Shown piece after piece: positions 1 through 5,187 of a DNA stretch of 6,543 bases. The notes under the pieces were generated by a model that worked only from the letters and a program-made list of their open reading frames with translations, did not search any database and had not been told where the DNA came from. Each line of letters opens with the position of its first letter. The first letter of the stretch is position 1. The stretch is from DATCVA01 sp036567205 (GTDB taxonomy: Bacteria > Pseudomonadota > Gammaproteobacteria > Burkholderiales > Burkholderiaceae_B), in NCBI GenBank assembly GCA_036567205.1, contig DATCVA010000140.1, positions 1-6,543 of the forward strand, given 5' to 3'. Both the position numbers and the translations under genes were made by a program.

Positions 1-44
1 AGAAGGCTTAGGTAGCGACTGTGGCCCGGGACGGAAGTGATCAT
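1..44 (-). CDS. 5' end of third gtr-operon gene (partial, runs off left edge)
   Basis: Reading the minus strand, an ATG at 44-42 overlaps the TGA stop of the upstream glycosyltransferase (41-43) as ATGA. The frame stays open to base 1, giving M-I-T-S-V-P-G-H-S-R-Y-L-S-L. The 4-bp overlap repeats the overlap seen between the two preceding genes, so translational coupling is likely. No clear Shine-Dalgarno is visible just before it. In gtr clusters the third gene is usually the one that gives sugar or acceptor specificity, often a polytopic transferase. Only 14 codons are present, so the product cannot be identified here. Confidence 0.5.
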   Translation of the reverse strand, partial: MITSVPGHSRYLSL

Positions 45-979
45 GGTTTTTTATGGGCGGCGCCGACGACGTTGTCGACGATATAACGCGGCCTGTTTTT
101 ACTTTCCGTATAAATGCGTCCGACGTATTCGCCCAGGACGCCGATGCCTATCAACTGCACGCCGCCTAAAAATAAGATAGCCGTCATAAGCGACGTATAG
201 CCGGGTACTGCGTTGCCCCATATCAGTTTTTCGACAATCATCCATATTGCATACAGGAACGCAAATGTAGCAATTCCCAGACCCATATATGTCCAGACCC
301 GCAGCGGGACGGTGCTGAAAGAGGTAATGCCCTCAATCGCCAGGTTCCACAGTTTCCAGCCATTGAATTTACCTGTGCCCGCAGCGCGTTCGGCCCGGGT
401 ATATTCGACGATCTCTGTTTTAAAGCCCGCCCACGATAGAACGCCCTTCATGAAGAGCTGGCGTTCGGGCAGTTGCTTAATGGACTCGACAACCCGGCGT
501 GACATCAGACGAAAGTCGCCGACATTGGCCTCGATTTTTGGTTGGGAAATGGTATTGTGCAGGGTATAAAACCAGCCCGCCGATTTGCGCTTCAGGTAGC
601 TGTCGTTTGATCGGTCGGCACGCTTGGCCAGCACCACATCGGCGCCGTTCTGCCATTTTTCAATCAGTTGGGGAAGAACCTCGATGGGGTCTTGAAGGTC
701 GACATCCATAGGGACCACAGCGTCGCCGGTTGCAAATTCAAGACCGGCAAACAGGGCAGGTTCCTTGCCGAAGTTACGCGAAAAGTTGACAAGGACAACC
801 AGCGGGTCTTGTAGCGCTAACGCGGCGACCAGGTGTGAGGTGCTGTCTTGGCTTCCGTCGTTGATAAATACGATTTCAATATCGTGACCGGATAAAGGTT
901 CGTAACTGCGCACGGCCCGATAGAAAATTGGTATTGCGTCCTCTTCGTTGAAGACGGGAACGACTAAGGATATCTTCAC
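41..979 (-). CDS. gtrB: GtrB-type bactoprenol (undecaprenyl-phosphate) glycosyltransferase, GT2 family
   Basis: This 312-residue inner-membrane enzyme has the layout of GtrB/DPM1-like family 2 glycosyltransferases. These enzymes transfer a sugar, typically glucose from UDP-glucose, to undecaprenyl phosphate on the cytoplasmic face. The N-terminus SLVVPVFNEE (residues 4-13) and INDGS (39-43) form the nucleotide-sugar fold. DVDLQDP (92-98) holds the metal-binding acidic residues, and GDFRLMSRR (154-162) is the conserved acceptor-side motif. Two C-terminal membrane segments lie at about 225-250 and 262-284, followed by the typical ESKNRPRY tail (292-299). Length is normal for the family. The start is GTG at 979, overlapping the gtrA stop as GTGA, with GGAG nine bases upstream inside the end of gtrA. 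The gene is in an operon with gtrA and a third gene. An ArnC-like or another bactoprenol sugar transferase is possible; the sugar cannot be read from sequence. Confidence 0.9.
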   Translation of the reverse strand: MKISLVVPVFNEEDAIPIFYRAVRSYEPLSGHDIEIVFINDGSQDSTSHLVAALALQDPLVVLVNFSRNFGKEPALFAGLEFATGDAVVPMDVDLQDPIEVLPQLIEKWQNGADVVLAKRADRSNDSYLKRKSAGWFYTLHNTISQPKIEANVGDFRLMSRRVVESIKQLPERQLFMKGVLSWAGFKTEIVEYTRAERAAGTGKFNGWKLWNLAIEGITSFSTVPLRVWTYMGLGIATFAFLYAIWMIVEKLIWGNAVPGYTSLMTAILFLGGVQLIGIGVLGEYVGRIYTESKNRPRYIVDNVVGAAHKKP

Positions 980-1338
980 GGTTTTTCGCTCCGAAAAACA
1001 ATTAGCTTCGAATATACAAAACCAACGACTAAGCTAATTCCCGAAAACACGACCAGCGTCAATAGCGGCGCCAGTTGGCTGGCGTCCGCTACGCGGCCCA
1101 CTATCCAGCTTAATAGCCCTAGAAATGCAACGTAGGCGATGTAGCGAAAACGCGTCGCTTGTGTTTTAAACGTAAATTTTGCGTTGGCAAAAAACGAGAA
1201 TGTGACTGCCACGAAGAACGCGATAAGGTTGCTAGTGGATTGCACGCCACTAAAGTGATATACAACCCCAAACACTGCCCAATGAATGAGCGTGTTGGCC
1301 ACGCCTACATACATATATCGGGAAAATAGTTTTAACAT
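976..1338 (-). CDS. gtrA: GtrA-family membrane protein, putative bactoprenol-linked sugar flippase
   Basis: This is a small four-helix membrane protein of the GtrA family, thought to flip undecaprenyl-phosphate-sugar to the periplasm for the third Gtr enzyme. Numbering from the upstream GTG at 1377 (133 residues), hydrophobic segments lie at about 22-42, 49-66, 78-97 and 103-127. NAKFTF (65-70) and VYSKLIVF (121-128) are the paired short motifs that end helices 2 and 4 in this family. I chose the ATG at 1338 (codon 14 of the longer frame) because it gives 120 residues, the usual family size, and begins right before the conserved region. The GTG at 1377 would add 13 polar residues. Neither start has a good Shine-Dalgarno, so the start is uncertain. 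The stop overlaps the GTG start of gtrB by four bases, and the two are surely co-transcribed. Confidence 0.88.
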   Translation of the reverse strand: MLKLFSRYMYVGVANTLIHWAVFGVVYHFSGVQSTSNLIAFFVAVTFSFFANAKFTFKTQATRFRYIAYVAFLGLLSWIVGRVADASQLAPLLTLVVFSGISLVVGFVYSKLIVFRSEKP

Positions 1339-1530
1339 GGTTTGGAGAGGTTTTTTTAGGCTGGGTGATTCTACCACTGGGCAGGTTACAGCCGTAGTAT
1401 TTTGAGCGGCCTTAGTAATCGCATTTGTAGCCGGCCGGGCCTTACTGTGCTTGCGAAGACGTGTAGCAGGCTTAAGTCAGCGTCATCGCCGCAGCTCGGG
1501 CCTGGGTACAGGACTTGCTGCTCTGCGTGT

Positions 1531-1561
1531 TCTCGTGCTTACGAAACGGGGAAGCACAAGA
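1531..1561. repeat. Imperfect inverted repeat upstream of sodC
   Basis: GTGCTT (1535-1540) and AAGCAC (1552-1557) are perfect complements around an 11-base loop. Beyond one mismatch, TCT (1531-1533) pairs with AGA (1559-1561). There is no T-tract on either side, so an intrinsic terminator is unlikely. It could be an operator or a leader hairpin of sodC. This is a sequence observation only. Confidence 0.4.
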
Positions 1562-1575
1562 GCACGGTGATGGTT

Positions 1576-1595
1576 TAGCGGTTTTCATGCCGCTA
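1576..1595. repeat. Short inverted repeat TAGCGG-N8-CCGCTA upstream of sodC
   Basis: TAGCGG (1576-1581) and CCGCTA (1590-1595) are perfect complements separated by eight bases. It lies 87 bases before the sodC start and 14 bases after the preceding inverted repeat. An operator half-site pair or RNA hairpin is possible. A six-base stem can also arise by chance. Confidence 0.35.
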
Positions 1596-1682
1596 GACTG
1601 AGCACTGCGGAGTCTGGATTCGCATTCACATTGGGGTGTCAGACAACCATTATTGCCCCTTGCCTTATCTAAAGGAGAACCA

Positions 1683-2210
1683 ATGAAACTCGCCTCAGCC
1701 ATCCTTACCGCGTGTGCGGGCCTTTGCCTGACAGGCCTGGCCCACGCCGACATTACGGTGCAAATGCATGAAGTCAACGATAAAGGCAATGCAAACGCTA
1801 TCGGCACCGTCGTTATTTCCGAGTCGAAGTACGGGTTGGTTTTTGAACCTGAACTAAATGGACTTGCCGCCGGCCTGCATGGTTTCCATGTTCACGAAAA
1901 ACCCAGTTGCGAACCTGAAAATAAAGATGGCAAGGTGACACCAGCCGGAGCCGCGGGCGGCCACCTGGATCCGCAAAAAACGGGCAAACATGGCCTGCCA
2001 TGGGGTGACGGCCATCTGGGCGACTTGCCCGCGCTGTATGTAGAGGCAAGCGGCAAGGCCAGCAACCCCGTGCTGGCGCCGCGTCTGAAGACATTGTCGC
2101 AGGTGCAGGGACATGCGCTAATGATCCATAAAGGCGGCGATAACCACTCAGACCAGCCGCAGCCCCTGGGCGGCGGGGGCGCACGCATCGCCTGCGGAGT
2201 GATTAAGTAA
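1683..2210 (+). CDS. sodC: Periplasmic Cu/Zn superoxide dismutase
   Basis: The enzyme converts superoxide to oxygen and hydrogen peroxide in the periplasm, protecting the envelope from external superoxide. It has 175 residues, normal for bacterial SodC. Residues 1-22 are a signal peptide with an LAHA/D cleavage site. Copper ligands are H69 and H71 in GFHVHE and H149 in GHALMIH. H94 in GGHLDP is the bridging histidine, and zinc is held by H103, H111 and D114 (GHLGDLPAL). C76 and C171 form the conserved disulfide. The tail LGGGGARIACGVIK (162-175) is the SodC signature. The start at 1683 is fixed by AAAGGAG five bases upstream and by the signal peptide. An in-frame ATG at 1653 lacks a site and would disrupt the leader. 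All metal ligands are present, so an active enzyme is expected. Confidence 0.97.
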   Translation: MKLASAILTACAGLCLTGLAHADITVQMHEVNDKGNANAIGTVVISESKYGLVFEPELNGLAAGLHGFHVHEKPSCEPENKDGKVTPAGAAGGHLDPQKTGKHGLPWGDGHLGDLPALYVEASGKASNPVLAPRLKTLSQVQGHALMIHKGGDNHSDQPQPLGGGGARIACGVIK

Positions 2211-2242
2211 GTTGGATGCCTCTTGCTATATCGTACTTTTGC

Positions 2243-2280
2243 GCAGTGCTATTTCCGTTCACTGCTTGACTGATTTTTGT
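2243..2280 (+). terminator. Possible weak terminator after sodC
   Basis: GCAGTG (2243-2248) and CACTGC (2260-2265) form a perfect six-base stem with an 11-base loop, followed by a T-rich stretch to 2280 that includes TTTTT. It sits 33 bases after the sodC stop. The stem is short and the T-run is not directly adjacent, and the same T-rich stretch also holds a putative -35 box of the next gene, so this is a weak call. Confidence 0.3.
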
Positions 2281-2296
2281 TCAGGCGTCCTATAGT
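2266..2296 (+). promoter_or_regulatory. Candidate sigma-70 promoter of the first Rpn-family gene
   Basis: TTGACT (2266-2271) resembles a -35 box and TATAGT (2291-2296) a -10 box, with a 19-base spacer, longer than the optimal 17. Transcription from here would start near 2303, inside the 5' arm of the hairpin at 2298-2323. The same TATAGT hexamer precedes the second Rpn-family gene at 5165-5170. Confidence 0.4.
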
Positions 2297-2297
2297 G

Positions 2298-2323
2298 GGT
2301 ATCCCTTTATCCAATGGGATGCC
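2298..2323 (+). promoter_or_regulatory. Leader hairpin holding the RBS of the first Rpn-family gene
   Basis: GGTATCCC (2298-2305) can pair with GGGATGCC (2316-2323) over eight positions, seven Watson-Crick and one G-U, with a ten-base loop. The 3' arm holds GGGA (2316-2319), the only Shine-Dalgarno-like run before the ATG at 2326. A transcript carrying both arms would hide the ribosome binding site. Confidence 0.45.
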
Positions 2324-3047
2324 GTATGAATCGCCACGATGCCAGCTACCGCCAGCTCTTCAGCCACCCGCAACTGGTGCGTAGCCTGTTCGAAGGTATT
2401 GTTAACGAGCCGTGGATAGCGCTTTTGGACTGGCACAGCCTGCAGCCCTTGCCACTGATTTTGTCACCGACAAGCTGCGCCAGCGCCAGGGGGATCTGGC
2501 CTGGCGCATTGCGCGGCGCGATGGCGCGGACTTGTACGTGCTGCTGATGCTGGAGCATCAGTCGGTCAATGACCACATCATGGCGCTGCGGGTGGCCATC
2601 TATTGCTGTCTGCTGTACGAAAATCTGGTGCGACGCAAGCTCATCGCTCGGCGCGGGCGCTTGCCGCTAGTGTTGCCCGTGGTGCTTTATAGCGGCGTCA
2701 AGCCCTGGACAGCGCCGCTTAGCACTAGCGCGCTTATCGACCCGGCGCCGATTGCGTTGCGCCCCTACATGCTGCAGATGCGTTATCTTCTGGTCGATGA
2801 GGGTGCGCTGGTTCGTTCTGGCCTACTGCCCGAGCACAATCTGGCGACGCTGCTGTTTCAGCTGGAGCACAACCAGGGCATTGCCCAGGTGCAGCATTTG
2901 ATGCAAACTATCCATAATGCTACACAGGGGCCCGAATACACCGAACTGCGTCGCGCCTTTGCCAGCTGGACCCGCCACGTGCTGCTGCCGCGCGCTTTGC
3001 CCAATGTTGCTATTCCCGGCGCAGAGGGCTTACTGGAGATCAAAGAC

Positions 3048-3302
3048 ATGTTAAGCGAACACTCACGTTCCTGGACGCATCAATGGAAAATGGAAGGCCT
3101 GGAGGAAGGGCGCCGTGAAGGGCGTAAACAAGGCTGGCAAGAAGGTGAGTGCGTTATTTTGCGCCGTCAGCTCATCCGCAAGTTTGGCCCTTTGACCGAA
3201 GCGATGGAGCAGCGCCTGAAAGACGCGTCCCCTGCGCAACTCGAAACCTGGTCGTTGAATATTCTGGACGCAAGGTCGCTGGACGAGGTGTTTGCCGATT
3301 AA
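3048..3302 (+). CDS. Possible internal C-terminal small protein (RpnS-like, DUF4351)
   Basis: Inside the broken Rpn gene an in-frame ATG at 3048 is preceded by GGAG (3035-3038) at nine bases. It would give 84 residues: a short polar lead, five EGxx-type units and the whole DUF4351 module ending SLDEVFAD. E. coli rpn genes have been shown to express such internal C-terminal proteins (RpnS), which block the nuclease activity of the long form. By analogy this ORF could be an antitoxin that survives although the long form is broken. The GGAG match is modest and the idea is inference. Confidence 0.3.
   Translation: MLSEHSRSWTHQWKMEGLEEGRREGRKQGWQEGECVILRRQLIRKFGPLTEAMEQRLKDASPAQLETWSLNILDARSLDEVFAD
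3093..3145 (+). repeat. 12-nt periodic GAAGG repeat (five units) in first Rpn gene
   Basis: GAAGG begins at 3093, 3105, 3117 and 3141, with CAAGG at 3129, exactly every 12 bases. It encodes the tetrapeptide pattern EGLE-EGRR-EGRK-QGWQ-EG between nuclease core and DUF4351. The second Rpn gene has the same five-unit, 12-base array at 6025-6077. Confidence 0.75.
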
Positions 3303-3309
3303 GTTGCTA
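3243..3309 (+). repeat. 67-bp near-identical direct repeat, copy A
   Basis: This copy covers the last 19 codons of the first Rpn gene, the TAA stop and seven bases beyond (GTTGCTA). It matches 6175-6241 at 65 of 67 positions, with differences only at G/C in the DARS/DASS codon and C/T in the alanine codon next to the end. The match stops abruptly after 3309, 11 bases before the degraded antitoxin ATG. Upstream similarity drops to the level expected for diverged paralogues. Confidence 0.92.
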
Positions 3310-3320
3310 TCAAATCTGCA

Positions 3321-3644
3321 ATGACCAATAAAATCCGGATAAAAAGCCCAATACTTGCAGCGGTGCATGAAACTGCCAATGACCTGCATCGACAAGGGCT
3401 CGTCAGCAAGCGCACGATGAACCGTTGCGATGCTCTTTGTCTCGAGCCAATACCTGTCTACAACAACGAAGATATTCGCGCCATGCGCGAAAAGCTTAAC
3501 TTTAGCCTAACAGTGCTGGCTAAGGTGCTCAATACCAGCGTTTCAACGATTCGCAAGTAGGGAGCAAGGCGATAAGCGCAATCCAACCCGTCTCTGGAAC
3601 TTCTAAACCTGTTGGATCGCAAGGGGCTGGAGGCGGTACTTTGA
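3321..3644 (+). pseudogene. Degraded HigA-like / XRE-family antitoxin (orphan)
   Basis: This family of about 105-residue helix-turn-helix antitoxins binds and neutralises a RelE/HigB-type toxin and represses the shared operon. The first 79 codons are normal, including AVHETANDLHRQGL (14-27), CDALCLEPIP (36-45) and the HTH region EDIRAMREKLNFSL through NTSVSTIRK (50-79). TAG at 3558-3560 then ends the frame. Removing one A at 3559 restores W-E-Q-G-D-K-R, and one missing base near 3580 returns to the original frame, which continues as SNPSLELLNLLDRKGLEAVL to TGA 3642-3644. Two compensating indels therefore leave a scrambled stretch of about 20 bases with two in-frame stops. The truncated form lacks the end of the HTH. 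No toxin gene lies upstream, where one is usual; the Rpn 3' end sits there instead. No Shine-Dalgarno precedes the ATG. Confidence 0.8.
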
Positions 3645-3676
3645 ACGGATGGTATGAGCTAATTTTGGACGCCTGT

Positions 3677-3735
3677 TGGACAAACCGTTGGCAGTCGCGA
3701 CTCATGGAGAGTTACTATGGCGCGATAGTTGTCCA
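3677..3735 (+). promoter_or_regulatory. Putative control region of the Abi-alpha gene with nested inverted repeats
   Basis: The 113 bases between the antitoxin remnant and the next gene contain TGGACAA (3677-3683) facing TTGTCCA (3729-3735), a perfect seven-base inverted repeat. Inside it lie TCGCGA (3696-3701) and ACTAT-N6-ATAGT (3714-3729). TTGGCA (3688-3693) and TACTAT (3713-3718) could be -35 and -10 boxes with a long 19-base spacer. The overlap of inverted repeats with a possible promoter would fit repressor control, but no regulator is identified. Confidence 0.3.
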
Positions 3736-3757
3736 GGTTTTCTAGGGGAAAGGTGCA

Positions 3758-4627
3758 ATGATGGGAGATGAATCGAAAAGGCCGATCGAGGTCGCTAAAG
3801 ACACGATTGAGCTCATTGGTGGTGTACTCAAGATTGCAGGTGATCATCCAGATGTAAAGTCTAGTGGGTCCAACCTTGCTAAGTCAGCAAAGACGCTTAC
3901 CGAATTCATTAATGTTGGATTACTCCCAGTTGCCGCTGTCAATTTTGGCTATGCTAAAGCTCGATCGTATTTTGAGAAAAAATTTTCGGCTGATATCGAG
4001 GCGATAGCAGGGGATATCCCATCTGAAAATTTACAAGAACCACGTTCATCAATAATCGGTCCCGTTCTTCAAGGCCTAGCATTTACACATGAAGAAGATA
4101 GCCTTAAGAATATGTACCTTCGGTTAATTGCTACCGCAATGGATAATCGTTGTGCTGCAAAGGCTCATCCAGCGTTTGCCGAGATTATCAAGCAATTGAG
4201 TGGGTTTGAAGCCAAGCTTCTTCAAATTATTTTAAAACAATCTCAATTCCCAATAGTGCAGATTCGACTTGAAACCCACAAAGAAAAAAACTCGCTTATA
4301 AAGTTTTCATTTCCGGAGAGTTTTAGAATATTACAAACACATGTGACACCACTTACCAACGGCGACGGAACTCCGTTTACTAGTCAGGAGCTTCCTGTAA
4401 TGGTAGATAATTGGATTCGTCTTGGGATTGTTACGGTCAGCTATGACACAGCATTTAGCGCTGAAAGCTTCTACGACTGGGTAACAGAACGCCCAGAATA
4501 TCGGTATTGGGTGCCACAAGATGTACCGCCCCGCGACAAATTAAGCATTGCTAAAGGGCAACTTAAATCTACTGCCTTTGGTGAACAATTCGCAATGGCA
4601 ATTGGTGCGAAGGAAGTGGGCCCCTAG
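3758..4627 (+). CDS. Abi-alpha (DUF4393) family protein, putative phage-defence factor
   Basis: This 289-residue protein resembles the DUF4393 / Abi-alpha family, which recurs in anti-phage loci and has no settled biochemical activity. The core is visible at about 96-160: PRSSIIGPVLQGLAFTHEE, then NMYLRLIATAMD, then AHPAFAEIIKQLSGFEAKLL. The tail LKSTAFGEQFAMAIG (269-283) is the usual family ending. There is no signal peptide. A mildly hydrophobic stretch, FINVGLLPVAAVNFGYA (50-66), may contact membrane. AAAGG (3749-3753) lies four bases before ATG 3758 but seven before a second ATG at 3761, so translation may start at Met2. Two TAG stops in tandem end the gene. Its base composition is far more AT-rich than its neighbours (22 of 60 G+C in 4261-4320), suggesting separate acquisition. 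It stands alone between two Rpn-family genes. Confidence 0.8.
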   Translation: MMGDESKRPIEVAKDTIELIGGVLKIAGDHPDVKSSGSNLAKSAKTLTEFINVGLLPVAAVNFGYAKARSYFEKKFSADIEAIAGDIPSENLQEPRSSIIGPVLQGLAFTHEEDSLKNMYLRLIATAMDNRCAAKAHPAFAEIIKQLSGFEAKLLQIILKQSQFPIVQIRLETHKEKNSLIKFSFPESFRILQTHVTPLTNGDGTPFTSQELPVMVDNWIRLGIVTVSYDTAFSAESFYDWVTERPEYRYWVPQDVPPRDKLSIAKGQLKSTAFGEQFAMAIGAKEVGP

Positions 4628-4782
4628 TAGAAAAACAATCTCTCCGATGGAGGTTTCAACCAGAGCGAAAGGAGATGCACAGCTAGCAGTGACATCTACC
4701 GAGGTTTATATTCATAGTCGGCGCATTTAAGTCTTCGTCCACCACAGCCCCATTTTCATCGAAAAAGAACCATCCTCTTCGA

Positions 4783-5076
4783 TTGCCAACGCCTGCTGGG
4801 GCTTCCTGCTGGACCGCACGGATCATCGCTATGCGATATTTGGCGCGCAGGGCAGTAAGACACTGGGGTGTTTCGCTTTTCTCGTTCACGCTAGAGCAGG
4901 TTCTTAAGCATGGTCCGTGCATTGTCGATGCAGCCGTTCTCGTCGCGGCCGCTGGTGTTTTTGTCGATGGCAAGGTGCGGCAGCTTCTGTCTGAATATGA
5001 AAATCGTTTAAGCGGTGATCGAGAGCTACAGTTAACGTTGGGGCCGTTAGTCAGCGCGCTGACGTCGGCTTTTTAA
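4783..5076 (+). CDS. Hypothetical small protein, weak call
   Basis: I do not recognise this product. The frame is open from 4693 to the TAA at 5074-5076 with no ATG before 4831. Possible starts are TTG 4783 (97 residues) or ATG 4831 (81 residues), neither with a Shine-Dalgarno. The second half looks protein-like: a hydrophobic run CIVDAAVLVAAAGVFV, then a charged helix KVRQLLSEYENRLSGDRELQ. Against it, another plus frame and a minus-strand frame (4683-4973) are also open here, and a terminator hairpin overlaps the last codons. It may be the remnant of a longer gene. If it is not real, 4628-5041 is a gap with nothing I can identify. Confidence 0.28.
   Translation: MPTPAGASCWTARIIAMRYLARRAVRHWGVSLFSFTLEQVLKHGPCIVDAAVLVAAAGVFVDGKVRQLLSEYENRLSGDRELQLTLGPLVSALTSAF
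5042..5074 (+). terminator. Rho-independent terminator
   Basis: A perfect 14-base palindrome, GTCAGCGCGCTGAC (5050-5063), is enclosed by GCCG (5043-5046) and CGGC (5066-5069) and followed at once by TTTTT (5070-5074). The predicted RNA is a GC-rich stem with a small internal loop plus a U-tract. It points along the plus strand and would end transcripts from the Abi-alpha gene or the hypothetical ORF, reducing read-through into the second Rpn gene. The opposite strand has no T-tract. Confidence 0.65.
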
Positions 5077-5146
5077 CACTTCCCGATTTGCGTGTTTTTT
5101 CGCATGGATATTTACGCTCTCTGGACCTGTCGCCCCACTGTACGAG

Positions 5147-5181
5147 CCCTTAAAGTAAACCTTTTATAGTTACTTTAAAGG
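5147..5181 (+). promoter_or_regulatory. Leader stem-loop holding the RBS (and a TATAGT box) of the second Rpn gene
   Basis: CCCTTAAAGTAA (5147-5158) and TTACTTTAAAGG (5170-5181) are complementary at 11 of 12 positions around an 11-base loop. The 3' arm ends in AAAGG (5177-5181), the Shine-Dalgarno six bases before ATG 5188. TATAGT (5165-5170) spans the loop and first base of the 3' arm and could be a -10 box, although no good -35 is visible 17 bases upstream. A transcript starting from it would begin near 5177 and lack the 5' arm. A transcript coming from further upstream would contain the full hairpin and hide the site. The inverted repeat could instead be a protein operator. Confidence 0.6.
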
Positions 5182-5187
5182 CCGGCC

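Larger units (their letters stand above)
1339..1682. other. Divergent intergenic region between gtr operon and sodC
   Basis: About 340 bases carry no convincing gene. The region must hold the divergent promoters of gtrA (minus) and sodC (plus). I could not place a -35/-10 pair with acceptable spacing for either. It contains two inverted repeats (1531-1561 and 1576-1595), described separately, and the strong ribosome binding site of sodC (AAAGGAG, 1671-1677). A 111-codon minus-strand frame (1472-1807) covers part of it, but it runs antisense into sodC and looks like no protein. Confidence 0.6.
2326..3302 (+). pseudogene. Rpn-family PD-(D/E)XK nuclease with DUF4351 domain, broken by a frameshift
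   Basis: Rpn proteins are PD-(D/E)XK DNA endonucleases (formerly called transposase_31/YhgA-like), linked to RecA-independent recombination and to phage defence. The N-terminus MNRHDASYRQLFSHP opens the family fold but loses frame after about 42 codons near 2449-2454. The rest continues one base back in another frame, from TDFVTDKL onward. Deleting one base from an ancestral codon, for example GCC after TTG, explains it and restores about 325 residues. In the downstream frame (counted from GTG 2412), GDLAW (D28) and LEHQS (E48, Q50) supply catalytic residues. An EGxx repeat runs from about 228 to 246 and a DUF4351 domain from about 247 to 296. No slippery heptamer is visible, so programmed frameshifting is unlikely. 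A sequencing error cannot be excluded. The 3' module matches the gene at 5188-6234. Confidence 0.8.

Noticed and set aside
213..711. Plus-strand frames of 118 and 70 codons
   Set aside because: They lie antisense inside gtrB, whose protein has full family motifs.
1653..1682. Upstream in-frame ATG for sodC adding ten residues
   Set aside because: It has no Shine-Dalgarno and would mask the signal peptide; ATG 1683 has AAAGGAG at five bases.
1472..1807. Minus-strand 111-codon frame
   Set aside because: It runs antisense into the sodC signal peptide, has no RBS and has an irregular Cys/Ser/Arg-rich composition.
1813..2188. Three minus-strand frames opposite sodC
   Set aside because: They are shadows of a GC-rich coding region.
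2440..2460. Programmed -1 frameshift
   Set aside because: There is no X-XXY-YYZ slippery sequence and no obvious stimulatory stem; mutation or sequencing error is simpler.
3093..3145. Periodic repeats as a CRISPR array
   Set aside because: The 12-base in-frame period encodes EGxx repeats; there are no spacers or long repeats.
2412..3302. GTG 2412 as the true start of a complete 296-residue gene
   Set aside because: The first 12 or so residues do not fit the family, while the frame ending near 2451 supplies the proper N-terminus; a frameshift explains both.
4683..4973. Minus-strand 96-codon frame
   Set aside because: It has no RBS, lies opposite another open frame and shows no recognisable motif.
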